This document shows positions 1 through 13,000 of a stretch of 64,000 nucleotides of DNA, one piece after another. Position numbers and translations under genes: made by a program. The stretch is from Dugong dugon (lineage: Eukaryota; Chordata; Mammalia; Sirenia; Dugongidae). The notes under the pieces were generated by a model. That model saw only the letters and a list, made by a program, of their open reading frames with translations. It made no database searches and had not been told where the DNA came from. The stretch covers positions 10,441,128 to 10,505,127 of the forward strand of contig CM057481.1 of NCBI GenBank assembly GCA_030035585.1, in the 5' to 3' direction. Position 1 is the stretch's first letter; each line of letters begins with the position of its first letter.

Positions 1-331
1 GCCCTGCCTCTTTATTTCTCCTTATGTTTGAGTTGCCTAGGGGTAATAGGGAATGATAAAGGTCTTCAATGAGTAGATAATTCCCTTGTAAAATAGGATC
101 TGCTCTTTCACTTGTTGTAGTTTCCTGCTGGCCTGTTTTAAGTTCCTGGACTTAGAATTAGCTGTTTATGTATTTACTATATTAGATATGTATATTAGAG
201 TATGCATTAGTTTGGTTCACCATTAATGTATGAATGTTGTTATATGTTTATACTTCTTTCATAATATGTAGGTCTCTATTTGATTAGTTCCTTGATTGCT
301 AACATGGTTTGCTTCTTTCTTTTTCCCCCAG

Positions 332-1033
332 CACAAAAAGGTTCAGCCACTGCAGCACCACAGGAAAGGCATGAGAGTATACCAGATGTATTAAAAATAA
401 CTCAGTTTTTACAATTTTCTTTGATTCAGTGTCGGAAGGAATTCAAAAATATAAATACTATAAAGTTTCATTCTGTTGTTGAAAAGTATGTAAGTGAATT
501 TTTTAAGCGAGGCTTTGGTTCAGGTAAACGAGAGTTTATCATGTTTCCATATGATTCACGATTAGATGATAAAAAATTCTTATACTCAGCTCCAAAAAAT
601 AAGTCCCATATTGATGATTGCTTGCATACCTATATTTTTCGGCCTGAAATGTATCAGTTACCTATTTGTAAATTAAAAGAGCTTTTTGAAGAAAATAAGA
701 AACTTCAACAGTTCAGTCCACTTTCAGATTATGAAGGCCAAGAAGAAGAAATGAATGGGACAAAAATGAAATTTAGAAAACGAAATAACTCAAGGAGTGA
801 AATTATCACATCTGGAAAGCAGAAGTCATCTCATTCTTTGGATTATGATAAGGACAGAGTCAAAGAATTGATTAATTTAATTCAGTGTAGGAAAAAAAAT
901 GTGAGTGGGGACTCAGACACAGAAGATATGAGAAGCAAAACTGTCTTGAAGAGGAAGCTTGAGGATCTGCCTGAAAATATGAGAAAGCTTGCCAAAACCA
1001 GTGGTTTATCTGAAAATTGCCATCTGTATGAAG
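332..1033 (+). CDS. TASOR: TASOR coding exon (702 nt)
   Basis: The acceptor is ttttcccccag/CA and the donor GAAG/gtaaag. The exon enters and leaves in phase 1. It encodes AQKGSATAAPQERHES... through KRKLEDLPENMRKLAK to CHLYEG. A basic KMKFRKRNNSR patch and the KRKLEDLPENMRKLAK segment are visible. The ATG 52 nt upstream is intronic and is not a start. Confidence 0.93.
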
Positions 1034-4000
1034 GTAAAGTATCAGAGCACTTCTTATTTAGTATAATAATAACAATAAAAAAAATAGTAAAGTATTTCAG
1101 TTCTTTCTTCTAGTACAGGGATCTGCAGACTACAGCCTGAGAGCCAAATCCAGCTGTCACCTGCTTTTGTAAATAAAGTTTTATTGGGACATTAGCCATG
1201 CCCATTCATTTCTATGTACATAGCTGCTTCCATGTTACAGTGGCGGAATTGGGAAGGAGACTGTATGGCCTACAGAGCTTAAAATACTTACTGTTTTGAA
1301 CCTTTACAGAAAACATTTGCTATCCCCTGCCCTAGTACATCAGTTCCTGAATTGTTTGGCTTAGGCTAAAAGGAAAATATAAAGTATACTCAGCTATTAT
1401 CCTACTAATTGGAGTTCCTACCCTCTTATACTCCTTTATTTTTATACTTGGAAATGTACAACATAGAATATTGGGTCGTTTTAGGATGTTGCCTACTGAC
1501 AGGAACTTGTTGGCTTTAAAAGAAAATTTTGTAGCTGATACACATTCTTTTTGACCCCAGGAATATCTTAGGCTTTTTCCTTTTTTTAAAATATGCTTTG
1601 TTTTGTCTTAGTTGACAGTTTGAAAAAGTAAAAATTGGGAAACTCTAGTTTTAAGTGTGTTTGTTTCAGTATTGCTACTGATCTAAAACATTTTTCTCAT
1701 CTGAACATTTAGATCTTCGCACTGCTAGTCCTCATTTTCTGCAGCTGTTCTTGTTCGTTATGGCAGATCTGTATATTCCTCCATTTCTTACTAAGCAAAA
1801 TCAATGTCTATCTGACTAGGTTACATCAATGTCCTTACTATACTTTTGTTTTCCTAACAGTTTGTATCCTCGTTACTTTTCACTTATTTATTCTCCTTTA
1901 CTTCAATTCCTTCAGTATCCAGTGTGGTAGCCAGTAGCCACATGTGGTTATTTCAATTAAATGAAATAAAAAGTTCCCTTCCCGTGTTACAGTAGCATAC
2001 CACTGTATTGGAGAACGTTTCTGTCATTGGAGACAGTTCTGTTTGACAATGCTGGTCTTTTCAGTAATGTTCTGATTTTTTTTCTTCATTTGAACTGTTG
2101 TGTCTTTTTCTTTGCAATGTTGTTATCCTCGTCGAGGTTCTTACCTCCCTGGGTGGCCCTCCTGACTTAATTACTTTCTTTTTGTCACTCATTTTGGTAT
2201 TATGTTCTTCTCAATATTGCCTTTTTACTAATTTGCTACCAGTTTCATCATCTGTACTTATCTTCCAAGGCTTTGTTATAAACTGGCCATGTTCAGCTTG
2301 GGTGGCCATGTTTCCTGCTCTTCTTTCCCATGCTCCTTGGTCAGTAAGGCTCGTGTCTCTCTCCCCAGGATATGTCATGGTCAGACCTCTACTTTTTTTT
2401 TCTTGCAGCTTCTTCTTGTTCTCTCAAGGCTTACATCTTGGCAAGTCAGATCCCTCCTCAACTTACTGGCTGTTCTTTTCCTTGACAGTCTCCATTTCCT
2501 TTAGCTTATTCTGCATTTCTGATCTGTGCTGAATCTGTTCATGTCTTGGACTATAACCTGTGTCTTGAGTGTTTTATTAAGTACTTACTGTGTGCTAAGT
2601 GCTTTACCTATTCATTGGACACATTTAGTTCTTATAATAGCTTCGAGTGGTAGGCATTATTCTTATTTTACAGAGGAGAAAACAGTTTGAGAGACATTAA
2701 ATAACTCTGAAGTTATATAGTTAATGGCAGCATCCACATTTGAACTCAGTTATGATGGTCTCCAAAGCATTGTTCCTAAACTGTGTACTGTATTTCCTAG
2801 CACTGAACACATTGTAGGCACTCAGTAAATAAGATACTTAATTTTTGGTACTGTTTTAGCTGGCAGTTGTCTAATTTTGTATAGGTGAAAAATCAGGCTT
2901 CGTCAATAACTATCATGGTGGGAAAGCCATGCTAGTTATAACAGACCAAGGGAGAAATGAGGCGGACCAGGAGAGGTGGATAGGTTCCTACACTAGAGCT
3001 AGTGATGCCAGACCTGCATTTCTAAGTGTTCTCCAGTGGTGCTGCTTTCTGGTCACTTCATGTCTGAAAGTGGAAATTGAAAGGTTTGATTCTAACTTTA
3101 AAAATATTGTGATCTTGCTTTGGTGGTAGACCTACTCATTTTATAAGAAGTGATCTCTTCCTAACTTTTCGTCCTTTTCTAACTTAAAGATCAACTTCTT
3201 TGAGGTCCCTGAGTGGCGCAAACAGTGAAACGCTCAACTGCTAGCCAGAAGGTTGGCGGTTTGAACCCACCAGAGGTACCTCAGAAGTCAGTCCTGGCGA
3301 TCTGCTTCTGAAAGGTCACAGCCTTGAAAACCCTATCAAGAAGTTTTACTCTGAACCCATGGGGTCGCCATGAGTTGGAATTGACAGCAACTAACAACAA
3401 GAACAATTTATATACAATAAAATGCACCCATTTTAAGCGCACAGTTTGATGATTTTTGGTACTTGTGACTCCAAGACGTAGGATAGTTACATATGCCCAA
3501 AAGTTGCCTCATGCTCCTTTATAGTTATTCTGATTTCACCCCACCACTGATCTGTTTTCTGTTTCTAGGTGAGTTTTTCATATAATTAGAATCGTATGGC
3601 GTGTTCTGTGTTGTTTCTCTTTTTTGCTGTGGTGCATTGTATCTTTCCTAAATTGGAAATCCTGGCATCTACCCAGCCTTCGCCCCCCAACCTTTCCAGT
3701 ATTAAAGCAATTTGCTTTCTGATGTCTATGCCTTTTACAAGTTTTTACATGCAGTATATATATTGGTTGTACAAATTACCCAAATTTATATCTACGTGGA
3801 GCCATATCTTATCATGTTCCGTCATGGTGCTTTTTGTTCTTGGTGCAAGTTTGGCATAGATTTCTTCAGGATGATTTTGCATCCCTAGTATCCTAGCTTA
3901 GTAATGAGTTTAAGTAATGTAGTCATTCAAGGTAAGGCTTAGATTTTAAGAATGTTGACCAACTGCCTTAAGGACAAAATGTGACAGGTATGGAGGAGAT

Positions 4001-7000
4001 AGAAGTCAAAATAAGTCATGGTTATTTTGAGTGAGTTTAAGTGTAATTTGCACATTCTTACAACAGCAAAATAGCAACTGCAAACGTGTCATCTGTTGCC
4101 AAATATCAGGTTGACTTCGGAATTTTGATGTTAGAGTTTGAGGTAACTACGGTATGGTTATTAGTGTATATTATCCATATTATACACTTGATGCTTGAGC
4201 TCATTTTTCCATTAATAGTATTTTAAGATTATGATGGAAGTTAACTCTAATTTAATAGGAATTTTGTTTGACCCATGTGCAGTGTTTTACAACCAATTTG
4301 TAAAGGATTGGTGTGTTTGTAAAATCTAAGCCAGAGGCTTGGTTGCGTTCCTGCCCACTTGATGGTAAGTCAGAAACTATTACTACAAAATCATAGAAAT
4401 CTTTATTAAACAAAAATACCAAATGTGAAGCTATTGTTTTCTCGACGTATCCTCCACCTAGGTTTGCACTTCTGAAGGCGGTGTTTGCATCTCTCTAACG
4501 CTTCCCTGAAGAATTCTGCACCCTTCAATTTACATCACATCAAAATGGCAGTTTTGGCATTCTTGAGGGACTTATATCACGTGTCTTTTAAGTGTTCTCT
4601 GAGTTTTGGGAACAAAAAGAAGTCTGAAGGGGCAAGATCAGGGCTGTAGGGTGGATGGGGTAAGGTTTCCTAACAAAATTCTTGTAGGACAGCTCTTGCT
4701 ACCCTTGAAGAACGAGCAGGTGCATTGTCGTGATGGAAAAAAAGTCCTCGGCGCAACTTTCCTGGCCTTTTTCTCACCAGTGCAATTTTCAGTTTTCTTA
4801 AAATTTCCTCATAATAAGCTCATGTTATCATCCTGTGTCCTTCAGGAAAATCTGTCAAGATTATTTCTTTGGAACCCCCAAAAACCAGTCACCATAACCT
4901 TCTGAGCAGTCTTCCCTCTCTTGGCTCATCTTTGAGGTCTTCCTGACTTTCCTAAAAACGCTTGATCCATCTAAAAACTGTTGTTTTATGTGGGGCAACA
5001 TTCCCATAAACTTGTTGCAAAGCTTCAGTGATTTGGGAAGCTGTCTACTTGAGTTTTGTTAAAAATTTAATATTAGCCCTGACTTCAAAATCATTTTTTT
5101 TTCCATGGCACAAAAAGTACCCTTTTTTTTTTAAGGCACCCTTGAGACTAAGACCCATGGGTTGCTGAGAGAACTTGTCTGTGGCCATCCACTGATCACA
5201 GAGACGTATTTAAACATGTTTTGTTTGGAATAAACCTGTGCATGTATGAACTGGAACTCTAGTAGTAATACTTTTTGACTTCCCCTCATATCTGCCTTAT
5301 AATTTTTAAGGTATATTTGATTCTTTTTGTTTTTATGTTGGCCTTTCCAACTTTAAGAGGTGGCTTTTCTTTCCTTTTTTTCCTCAGAGTCTCCACAGCC
5401 TGTTGGCTCACTCATTAGTGCTCTTGGGCACGATGCTGACTTGAGACGGCAGCAGCAGGATACCTCTAACTCTGGTGTTGCTGACATCCACAGTCTGTTT
5501 AACTGGCTGTCAGAAACACTAGCAAATGCACGCCATTCTGATGCTTCCCTGACAGACACAGTCAACAAAGCTTTAGGATTGAGCACTGATGATGCCTATG
5601 AAGAGCTGAGGCAAAAGCATGAATATGAGTTGAATTCCACCCAGGATAAGAAAGAGTATGAGCAGCCTACTTGTGCAAAAATTGAAAATGTACACTTTAA
5701 GGGTACTCAGAGCCCATTGCTAGAAGTTGATACATCATCTTTAAAGTATCCTGTTGGTGCTTCTACCAGTGAAGGAGGCACTGATCTTAAACTGCATCTG
5801 AAAGAAGTAAGCATGTCTGTTGGTTACCTTTGTTTGCTTTTGTTAAGTGTGTGTGTGAAAGAAGATGTGGGTGTGCTCTGTTGATTGTTTTTCCTTTTCA
5901 AAAAGAAGTAAAATACTTTTGAGTAGAAGTTTCTGTACAGGGTGTTCCTTCTAACTTGTTCCTTGTTACAAAGTGATAAATGTGGAAATAGTTGTTTTCC
6001 TTCCTGCTGATAGGATTCACCTATTTGTGATAGAAGTTAGGTATAGATGTTCTATTTGTCAGAAATGACTTATTGTTTCTTAATAAAATCCTTAAAGCAC
6101 TTGATGTCTCCTGGCACTAACAACCCAGAGATGAGGCAAGACAGCTGAGGTCAGTGCAACAGTGTTAGAAAATTAGGTATTTTGTATATGTCACCTCAGT
6201 AGGAGTGGAAAATGAGTGACCTTTAGGATTATCTTTGAAGGGCCTTTCAGACTCACTTGTCGGGGCATCCAGTGTATTTACTGTACGTGCTCAGGGTATT
6301 GGTCTCAGCTGAGAAGTAGCCTTTTCTCCCCTAAGAAGTGGTTTTATCACTGGACAGCAGTACCAAGATGGCACACTATTCCTAAGGGTTCAATTCTAAT
6401 TTATTTTTTTCCTTCATTTTCTCTTTCCTGCCTTTCAATAAATGTCATGTGCATGTCCTGACCTTTCTGCATGTAGTTTTGGGACATGTGTTTTTAAGGG
6501 GAGGATGATGGCAGGACGCTCACTTGGGGAGGTGCGTACGGTGGACACTGAGAAACTTAGAGTATTGTTGCTAATTCCTGACGTATTTAATGCTCTAAAT
6601 TGGTTTGACAAGGGCATGGGCTGAATCCAACCCCCTGCCTGTTTTTGTAACTAAAATTTTATTAGAACACAGCCACGCTTACTCATTTAGCTGTTGTCTT
6701 TGGTTGCTTTAGCCCTGCAGTGGCAGAGGTGAGTATCTGACCTTCACATCTAAGCTCTTTACTACTGGCCCTTTACGGAAAGGGTTTACGAACCCCTGCT
6801 TTAAATCAACATCTAATTATGTTTTGAGGGAAAAACATCCATATTTTAATTTCGAGAGTAGAGTTTTACAGCTTTATCAAGCTGACTTGAGTCATTTGTA
6901 ATGTTTGAAACTTGTGAGTTTGCTGTGAAAAAAAGAGTCATTTATACTTGACATTAAAATTAGTTGAAAAGCTATTGAATGTGTACGTTTAATTTTTAGG

Positions 7001-10000
7001 ATCCAAATTTAATTAGCATGAATAATTTTGAAGATTGCAGTTTGTGTCCCACTGTTCCCATTGAACATGGATTCCGTAGACAACAGTCTAAATCAAACGA
7101 TGTTGAAGAGACTGAAATACATTGGAAACTGATTCCAATTACAGGTAAAAACAAGTATACTGAGATTTACATTTGCTTCCTTATACTTAGTGATCGATTT
7201 CCTGAAGGGTTTTGTCTTTTCTAGGTTCTCCTCTTGGGTGACTAGGTCTTTTTCTTACTTGGCTCTGATATCTCCAGTGTCTTATTTTGAGCAGTGTAAT
7301 GATGTTCATCACTGAGTGTTGCTGTTCTTGTTCTACATCAGCAAGTATCTGCAAAAGGGTCTGTTAAAAACAGAGGGATTTTAGACATACCCTCCCTGTG
7401 GAGCTTAGCACGCAAGCTTCTAAATGAAAATTGTTGGCAGAAATTGTGAGTTTCTGATAAGGTGAAGTAGCTACATAGATGAAGTGATGGTCTTTGGGCA
7501 GCCACTTAAATGATGTCTTCTCAACTTATTAGCGTAAACTTCATTCTAACAAGCTGTCATCTAGTAAGTCATCATGTTAAGGTTCATCTGTTTGAATGAA
7601 ATTTGCTTTCTTAATATTGGATTACTTGATCATCTTAGAGAATGGCCTGAAATGATCAAATACAAATTATTCTAAGAAAGTTTACTGAACCATGGGGCAA
7701 GAATAGTTTAGCAGATGTTGAGAAATCTGTGCAAACACATACATACACACACGTATGCACATACTCTTAATATTTCAAGTTCTTATTCATCCTTGTTGGC
7801 TAAGCATTTTTTGGAAATATTTCTAGAGCACATCTTGTCCATTCCTAGACCTTTATTTAGCCTTTTAAAAGAAGAAACAAGTAACTTTTTGCTAAAAAGA
7901 GACTGGTATGACTGAGAACGTACCAAGACCCAAGGACTCTGAAAACAATTTCTACAGCTTCCGTAGGCGTTAGACCATTTTCTATTTAGCGTCTTACCTG
8001 AGAGGGCAAGAGGCCTGTAAGTGACAATAGAGAGAGAACTGGTACGCATTTATGATCTAGAGACTTCGTCTTGAATGGGAGAAACGAATAGGGAAGAGGT
8101 CCATATTGGAATTATCCTAACCATTCCTTATTTAGACATCTTCATGCTTGGCACTGAGAGCCACATTTGAAGGCGCAACAACTAGGTTTTGATATTATAT
8201 CATCACCTGAATGGAAAGGAAACAGCTTTCCATTTTTGAATGTCCCTTCAGAATTATTTTAGACACAAGAGGGAATACTTGCATTTGTTAGCATTTGGGG
8301 TTGTCTGAAAGGTGCTTAATTGATATCACAAATATCTAAAGAGAGTCTACAAATGCTAATGGGATGCTTTCCCTCAGGAGGGAATGCAAGAAGCCCAGAA
8401 GACCAGCAGGGGAAACATGGTGAGAAACGCACACCAGGTGAGAAGGCTCCCTTTGCTTTTCCTCCCAGTGTGCCATTCTTCAGAATTGGTGCTTGCATTT
8501 CTGGTCCTCCATTAACAGAGCATTGATTTAAGTTCTGTTAATTACAGAAAATTTGGATTACCATTTTTGTCTTTAAATCATCAGTCACATTCTATCAGAT
8601 AACTCTTTGTTAAGGGTGTGTTCATATAGATTAAATTTTCTTCACCTAAAGTAAATTCTATTTGTTACGATGACTTGTGAAGATAAGAATATTTTCTTAA
8701 TCCATTTTTGCAGAATATTCTATGAGAAACAGTCTTCAAGTCTCTTTTAAATGTAAAAATACAAGAAGGCCTTCTATCTTTTAGGTACATTATTTTCCTA
8801 ATCTTATAATTTTTTTAACCTAGTTCTTCTAATTGTAAAGCTAATTTCTGCAGATAGTTAAGAGACTGAGACACCTTTAGATTCCAGAAACATTTCTGAA
8901 TATTATTGATTAACTGGTTGCAGTAGGTGCTTAGGAGACAGTCTCCGTTGGAGCTCAGTCAGACCTCCTCTCAGGTGGTCACAGATTATTCTCTTGCTTA
9001 GTTTGGTGGGTCATTTTCTTTGTTTCCGTTTTGTTGTTTCCTACTCTTGAAATCTGAGTTTATTTTTTTGTTTGTTTTGAGATTAGTAGATCTTTACAGT
9101 GATGCCTTCTCTTTTGGAAATTTAAAAACAAAAATCTTTTAATTACAAGTTTTCTTCAAGAAAATCTTTGTCTCCTCCTGGGAAAGGATAGGAAACAGCA
9201 GGAAAATCAGGCATGTAACATAGGAAAATGCACAGATCGTTAGCGTGTGGCTTGATGACTTTTCACGTCTGTGTACACTTACGTGACCACCATCCAGATC
9301 AAGATGGAGATCATTTCCAACACTCCAGAAGGTTTTCTGTTGCCTCCTTACAGTCAGTACTTTACTGTCCCCAAAGAGTAACCACTATTCTAACTTCTTT
9401 CACCACAGATTAGTTTTGCCTTTTATTGAAGATAAATAGAACCTACGCATGTCCTTTTTTGTGTTCAGCTCTTCACTCTTCACTGAGCGTATGTCTGGGT
9501 TTCGTCAATGTTTTGCGTCTGTCAGGCATTCTTTCTCATTGGGAACAGCAGGGGTCTTGTTGATGCTTCCTAAGGATCTGTCAGCATCTGCAGTCCTCTT
9601 ACTTGGGATGACCAGCTTCATAGTTTGTGACTGAGAGTCTAGGTGTCTGAGTGCTGCTGCCTTTAGAGAACTCACGATTCCCTTTTCACTTAAAGGTCAC
9701 GGTTCTGCAATGCTTTGATGTCATTGATCAGTAAAGAACATGCATTATTACGGAAACTGACACAGATGTGTCTTTTAAATCATTTATTGATGAATTTTTT
9801 TTAAATAATGAAGTTGTTGGTCTTAAATCACATAGGGAAATTTGATTTTGAAAAACAAATTAGGTGGTGATTATTTGTCTTTTTAAAAGGGATTTAGTTG
9901 TAGAGTTTTTTGGTTTTCTTTAAATATGGAAAAGTCCCCCATGTGGATATAAGTTATATTTCAGCTTATAAAAATTCCGTGTATCCATAGCCCTTTAGGA

Positions 10001-13000
10001 ATAAGCTCATTGGTAATGCAAAGGATAGCTATAAATTTTGGGAACAAATATTTCACTAAAAAAAATAATTCAGAAGTTTTTAAATTACAGGTGGTACTCC
10101 CCAACTCATTTGTTTTACAAGATATAATTTTTAAAATTTTTTTATTTGTGAGACATTTGACATGGTATGTAACTCACGAAGTACAAAAATACTTAAAAAG
10201 TAAGTCTTCCATCTCTGCCCCCAGCCACTTAGTTTCCCTCCCTGGATGAACCACTGTTACGCATTTCTTGTGTGTCCTTCCAGACCTTTTCTGTGCATAC
10301 TAAACCACATTTTAATGCTGCAAAATTAAAATTATTCAGTATTCTGAGTTATTCTGTGGAACTTCCAGTTTTCTGTCTCATCAGTTTCATATTGTCGTAA
10401 TTCTTACCTTGGCACATCTGCCCTTTTTAGTTTCACCTACAGACCTGCTGTGCTCTTCTTACTCTTCTGACGCGATTTTGTAGGAGGATGAGTGGTTGTT
10501 CATGGACATCACTGGATTAGTAGAGAAGGTCGTGAGCTGACTGCTGTTGAGGCTTTTTTAAAATTTAAAATTTTAGAAAAGTATGAGTTTGGGGAAAATC
10601 AAGACTGAATTTTGCGTAGCAAGGGCATGGTGCTACACATAGGTGCAGACTTGAATGAGGAGTTAGTTAACCGTATCTTTAAAGAACTGCAGTTTGGAAA
10701 ACTTGTACCTGGCCTTCATGATTTAGAGACACCATTTCATACACTGCAGGAGTAGTTTGTTAGGGGATGTTGGCTGAGAGTCACCCTTCAAAATTTGTGT
10801 GATAGTAGTTTTCTAGGCAGAGATCATGAATTTTTTCATTTCCTAAAATATACTATTATAAATTGCTGTTAACTGTGTTTTCCCCTTGTTGCCTGGAAAG
10901 GGATTTAAGGGGCCTATTTTGAAATGTAGTTTCAAGAATACATTGTGTTTGAACTTAGGATATGTTTTTAAAGAAGAGTCAAAGGTTGTAGCCTCAGCAG
11001 CAGCAGCTAGCTGAGCAACTTTGTATCTCAAGTGGTGATATCCATCTTGATTTTTCTTGGAGTTATTTCTAGAACAAAATGAAAATACTTACGAAAGCAC
11101 TGTGCACAGTGTTACCGTTAATGCAGCTATGAAATATTGATGTTTTCTTCCTGCCTTTTTTTCCCTAATAAAATGAAGTCCCTAACATGGCTGGAAGCCG
11201 TCTGTGTAACCCAGTATGTGAGAGCGAGTCAGAAGGCAGATACCATTAATTCTTCTAGATTCCCAATGCAAGTCTTAAGTTGGCCCTACTCCCGCAGCAT
11301 TTCTGTTTGGTGTTCTTTCTCGTTGTATATTAAGGGAGGGGGAGGAGTTATAAACTGTAGTAGGCACTTCGTGGCAAAGAATATAGGGATTTAGTAAGCT
11401 GTTGCGGATCACCGTCCTGCTGAAAACATGTCTGTTACAGAATGGTAAGGAAGCAGAAATAAACAAAGGACTTAATTTGTGTTGATGTCAAGTTGGTGCT
11501 TGTTTGAGTACTTCAAAAGCAAGCAAAGAAAATAACATTCAAAGTTGTTGTAGCTGCTGAAATCCAAAGACCAGTTGCAAGTAGGGCATATAGGAAATAG
11601 GGTTCACACCAGTATTTGAGGTTTTCATTCTACTGTGTTTGTTTGTTTCAGTAAAACTTCAGATGCTTAATTAGCTCTAAATATATACTTGTGTTGACTG
11701 TCTTTTCTGATTTAAGAGTTTGTGTTTTGAGATGTTGTCTTTTTGGAGTGCTCTTCTCTTTTTGGATTGCCCTTACAATAATGAACTCTTCCTGTATAGG
11801 TATGAAATCACCAGAAGAACAGCTGGTGTGTGTGCCACCGCAGGAGGCCTTCCCTCACGACCCCCGGGTAATAAGTAGACAGAGAAGTTCTGATTACCAG
11901 TTTCCGTCCTCTCCATTCACAGACACACTAAAGGGCACCACTGAGGATGACGTGTTGACAGGTCAGGTGGTGGCGGAGGAGCAGTGTGTGCCAGCAGCAG
12001 AGCCGCCAGCACGGAGTGAAACCACAGAGAGGACAGTGTTAGGAGAGTACAATCTCTTCTCTAGGAAGATAGAAGAGATTCTGAAGCAAAAGAACGTGTC
12101 ATATGTCACTAGAATTTCCACACCTATCTTTTCAACACAAGAGAAGATGAAACGGCTTTCTGAATTCATATACTCTAAGACTTCCAAAGCTGGTGTGCAG
12201 GAGTTTGTTGACGGCTTGCACGAGAAACTAAATACTATTATTATCAAAGCATCAGCCAAGGGTGGGAATTTGCCGCCAGTCAATCCTAATGATTCTGGTG
12301 CCAAGATGGCATCGACTGCTGTGGGAAGGCACGCCGTCCCGGTGTCCTCGGGAGATTTCAGCGGTAACTGCCTCCCCGAGTTACTGTGTAGCGATGCTTT
12401 GAAAGACACCAACTCTCATGAGCCCCATTCCTCTTCAACTGTGGGTCTAACTGATGTAGAGATGAGGCAGCCACACCACGCCGCAGAACTCATGGTGACG
12501 TCTGACCATACTGTACCTGGTGATGCTGCTCGGGAACCAGTAGAAAAGGAAACCAAATCGCCCAGCGATGTAAACATGTCTGCCCAGCCTGCTCTTTCCA
12601 ATTTTATAAGCCAGTTAGAACCTGAAGTATTTAACAGTTTGGTTAAAATCATGAAAGACGTCCAGAAAAATACTGTGAAATTTTATATTCATGAGGAAGA
12701 AGAAAATATGCTCTGTAAAGAAATAAAGGTAACTACACGAGAGGGTGGTAATAATGCTGCATCAACTTGACTTTCTCGTTTCTAAATGTTGACCGTATAT
12801 TTTCCATAATTTAATAGTGCACAGTAGAAGGAAAGACTGAAGTTCAGAACCTGTGATCTAAGTGTCTTGGAATTTCGATTCTTGGTTTTTAGTGCCATTT
12901 GAAAGACCGTTTGTACACGTACTGCATCTGTACCTGTAAACTGTTGATTCAAAGGTTTTAATGTTTCTTAGTTTTTTTTTTCTTTTTTTCAATGAGGAAG

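Larger units (their letters stand above)
7145..11799 (+). other. TASOR: TASOR intron, 4.65 kb
   Basis: No exon or RNA gene was recognised. It holds a short CA-rich tract (7733-7765), L1M-like 3' fragments at about 9225-9540 and 10085-10300, and otherwise unique AT-rich sequence. Open frames of 60-88 codons on both strands look random. Confidence 0.6.

Noticed and set aside
2098..2532. 144-codon frame in a TASOR intron
   Set aside because: It is Leu/Ser/Phe-rich from pyrimidine-rich intron sequence, with overlapping alternatives and no similarity I recognise.
4606..4905. 99-codon + strand frame
   Set aside because: It is the opposite strand of the decayed mariner transposase.
11963..12412. 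149-codon frame opposite TASOR
   Set aside because: It is antisense to the largest TASOR exon and shows no features of its own.
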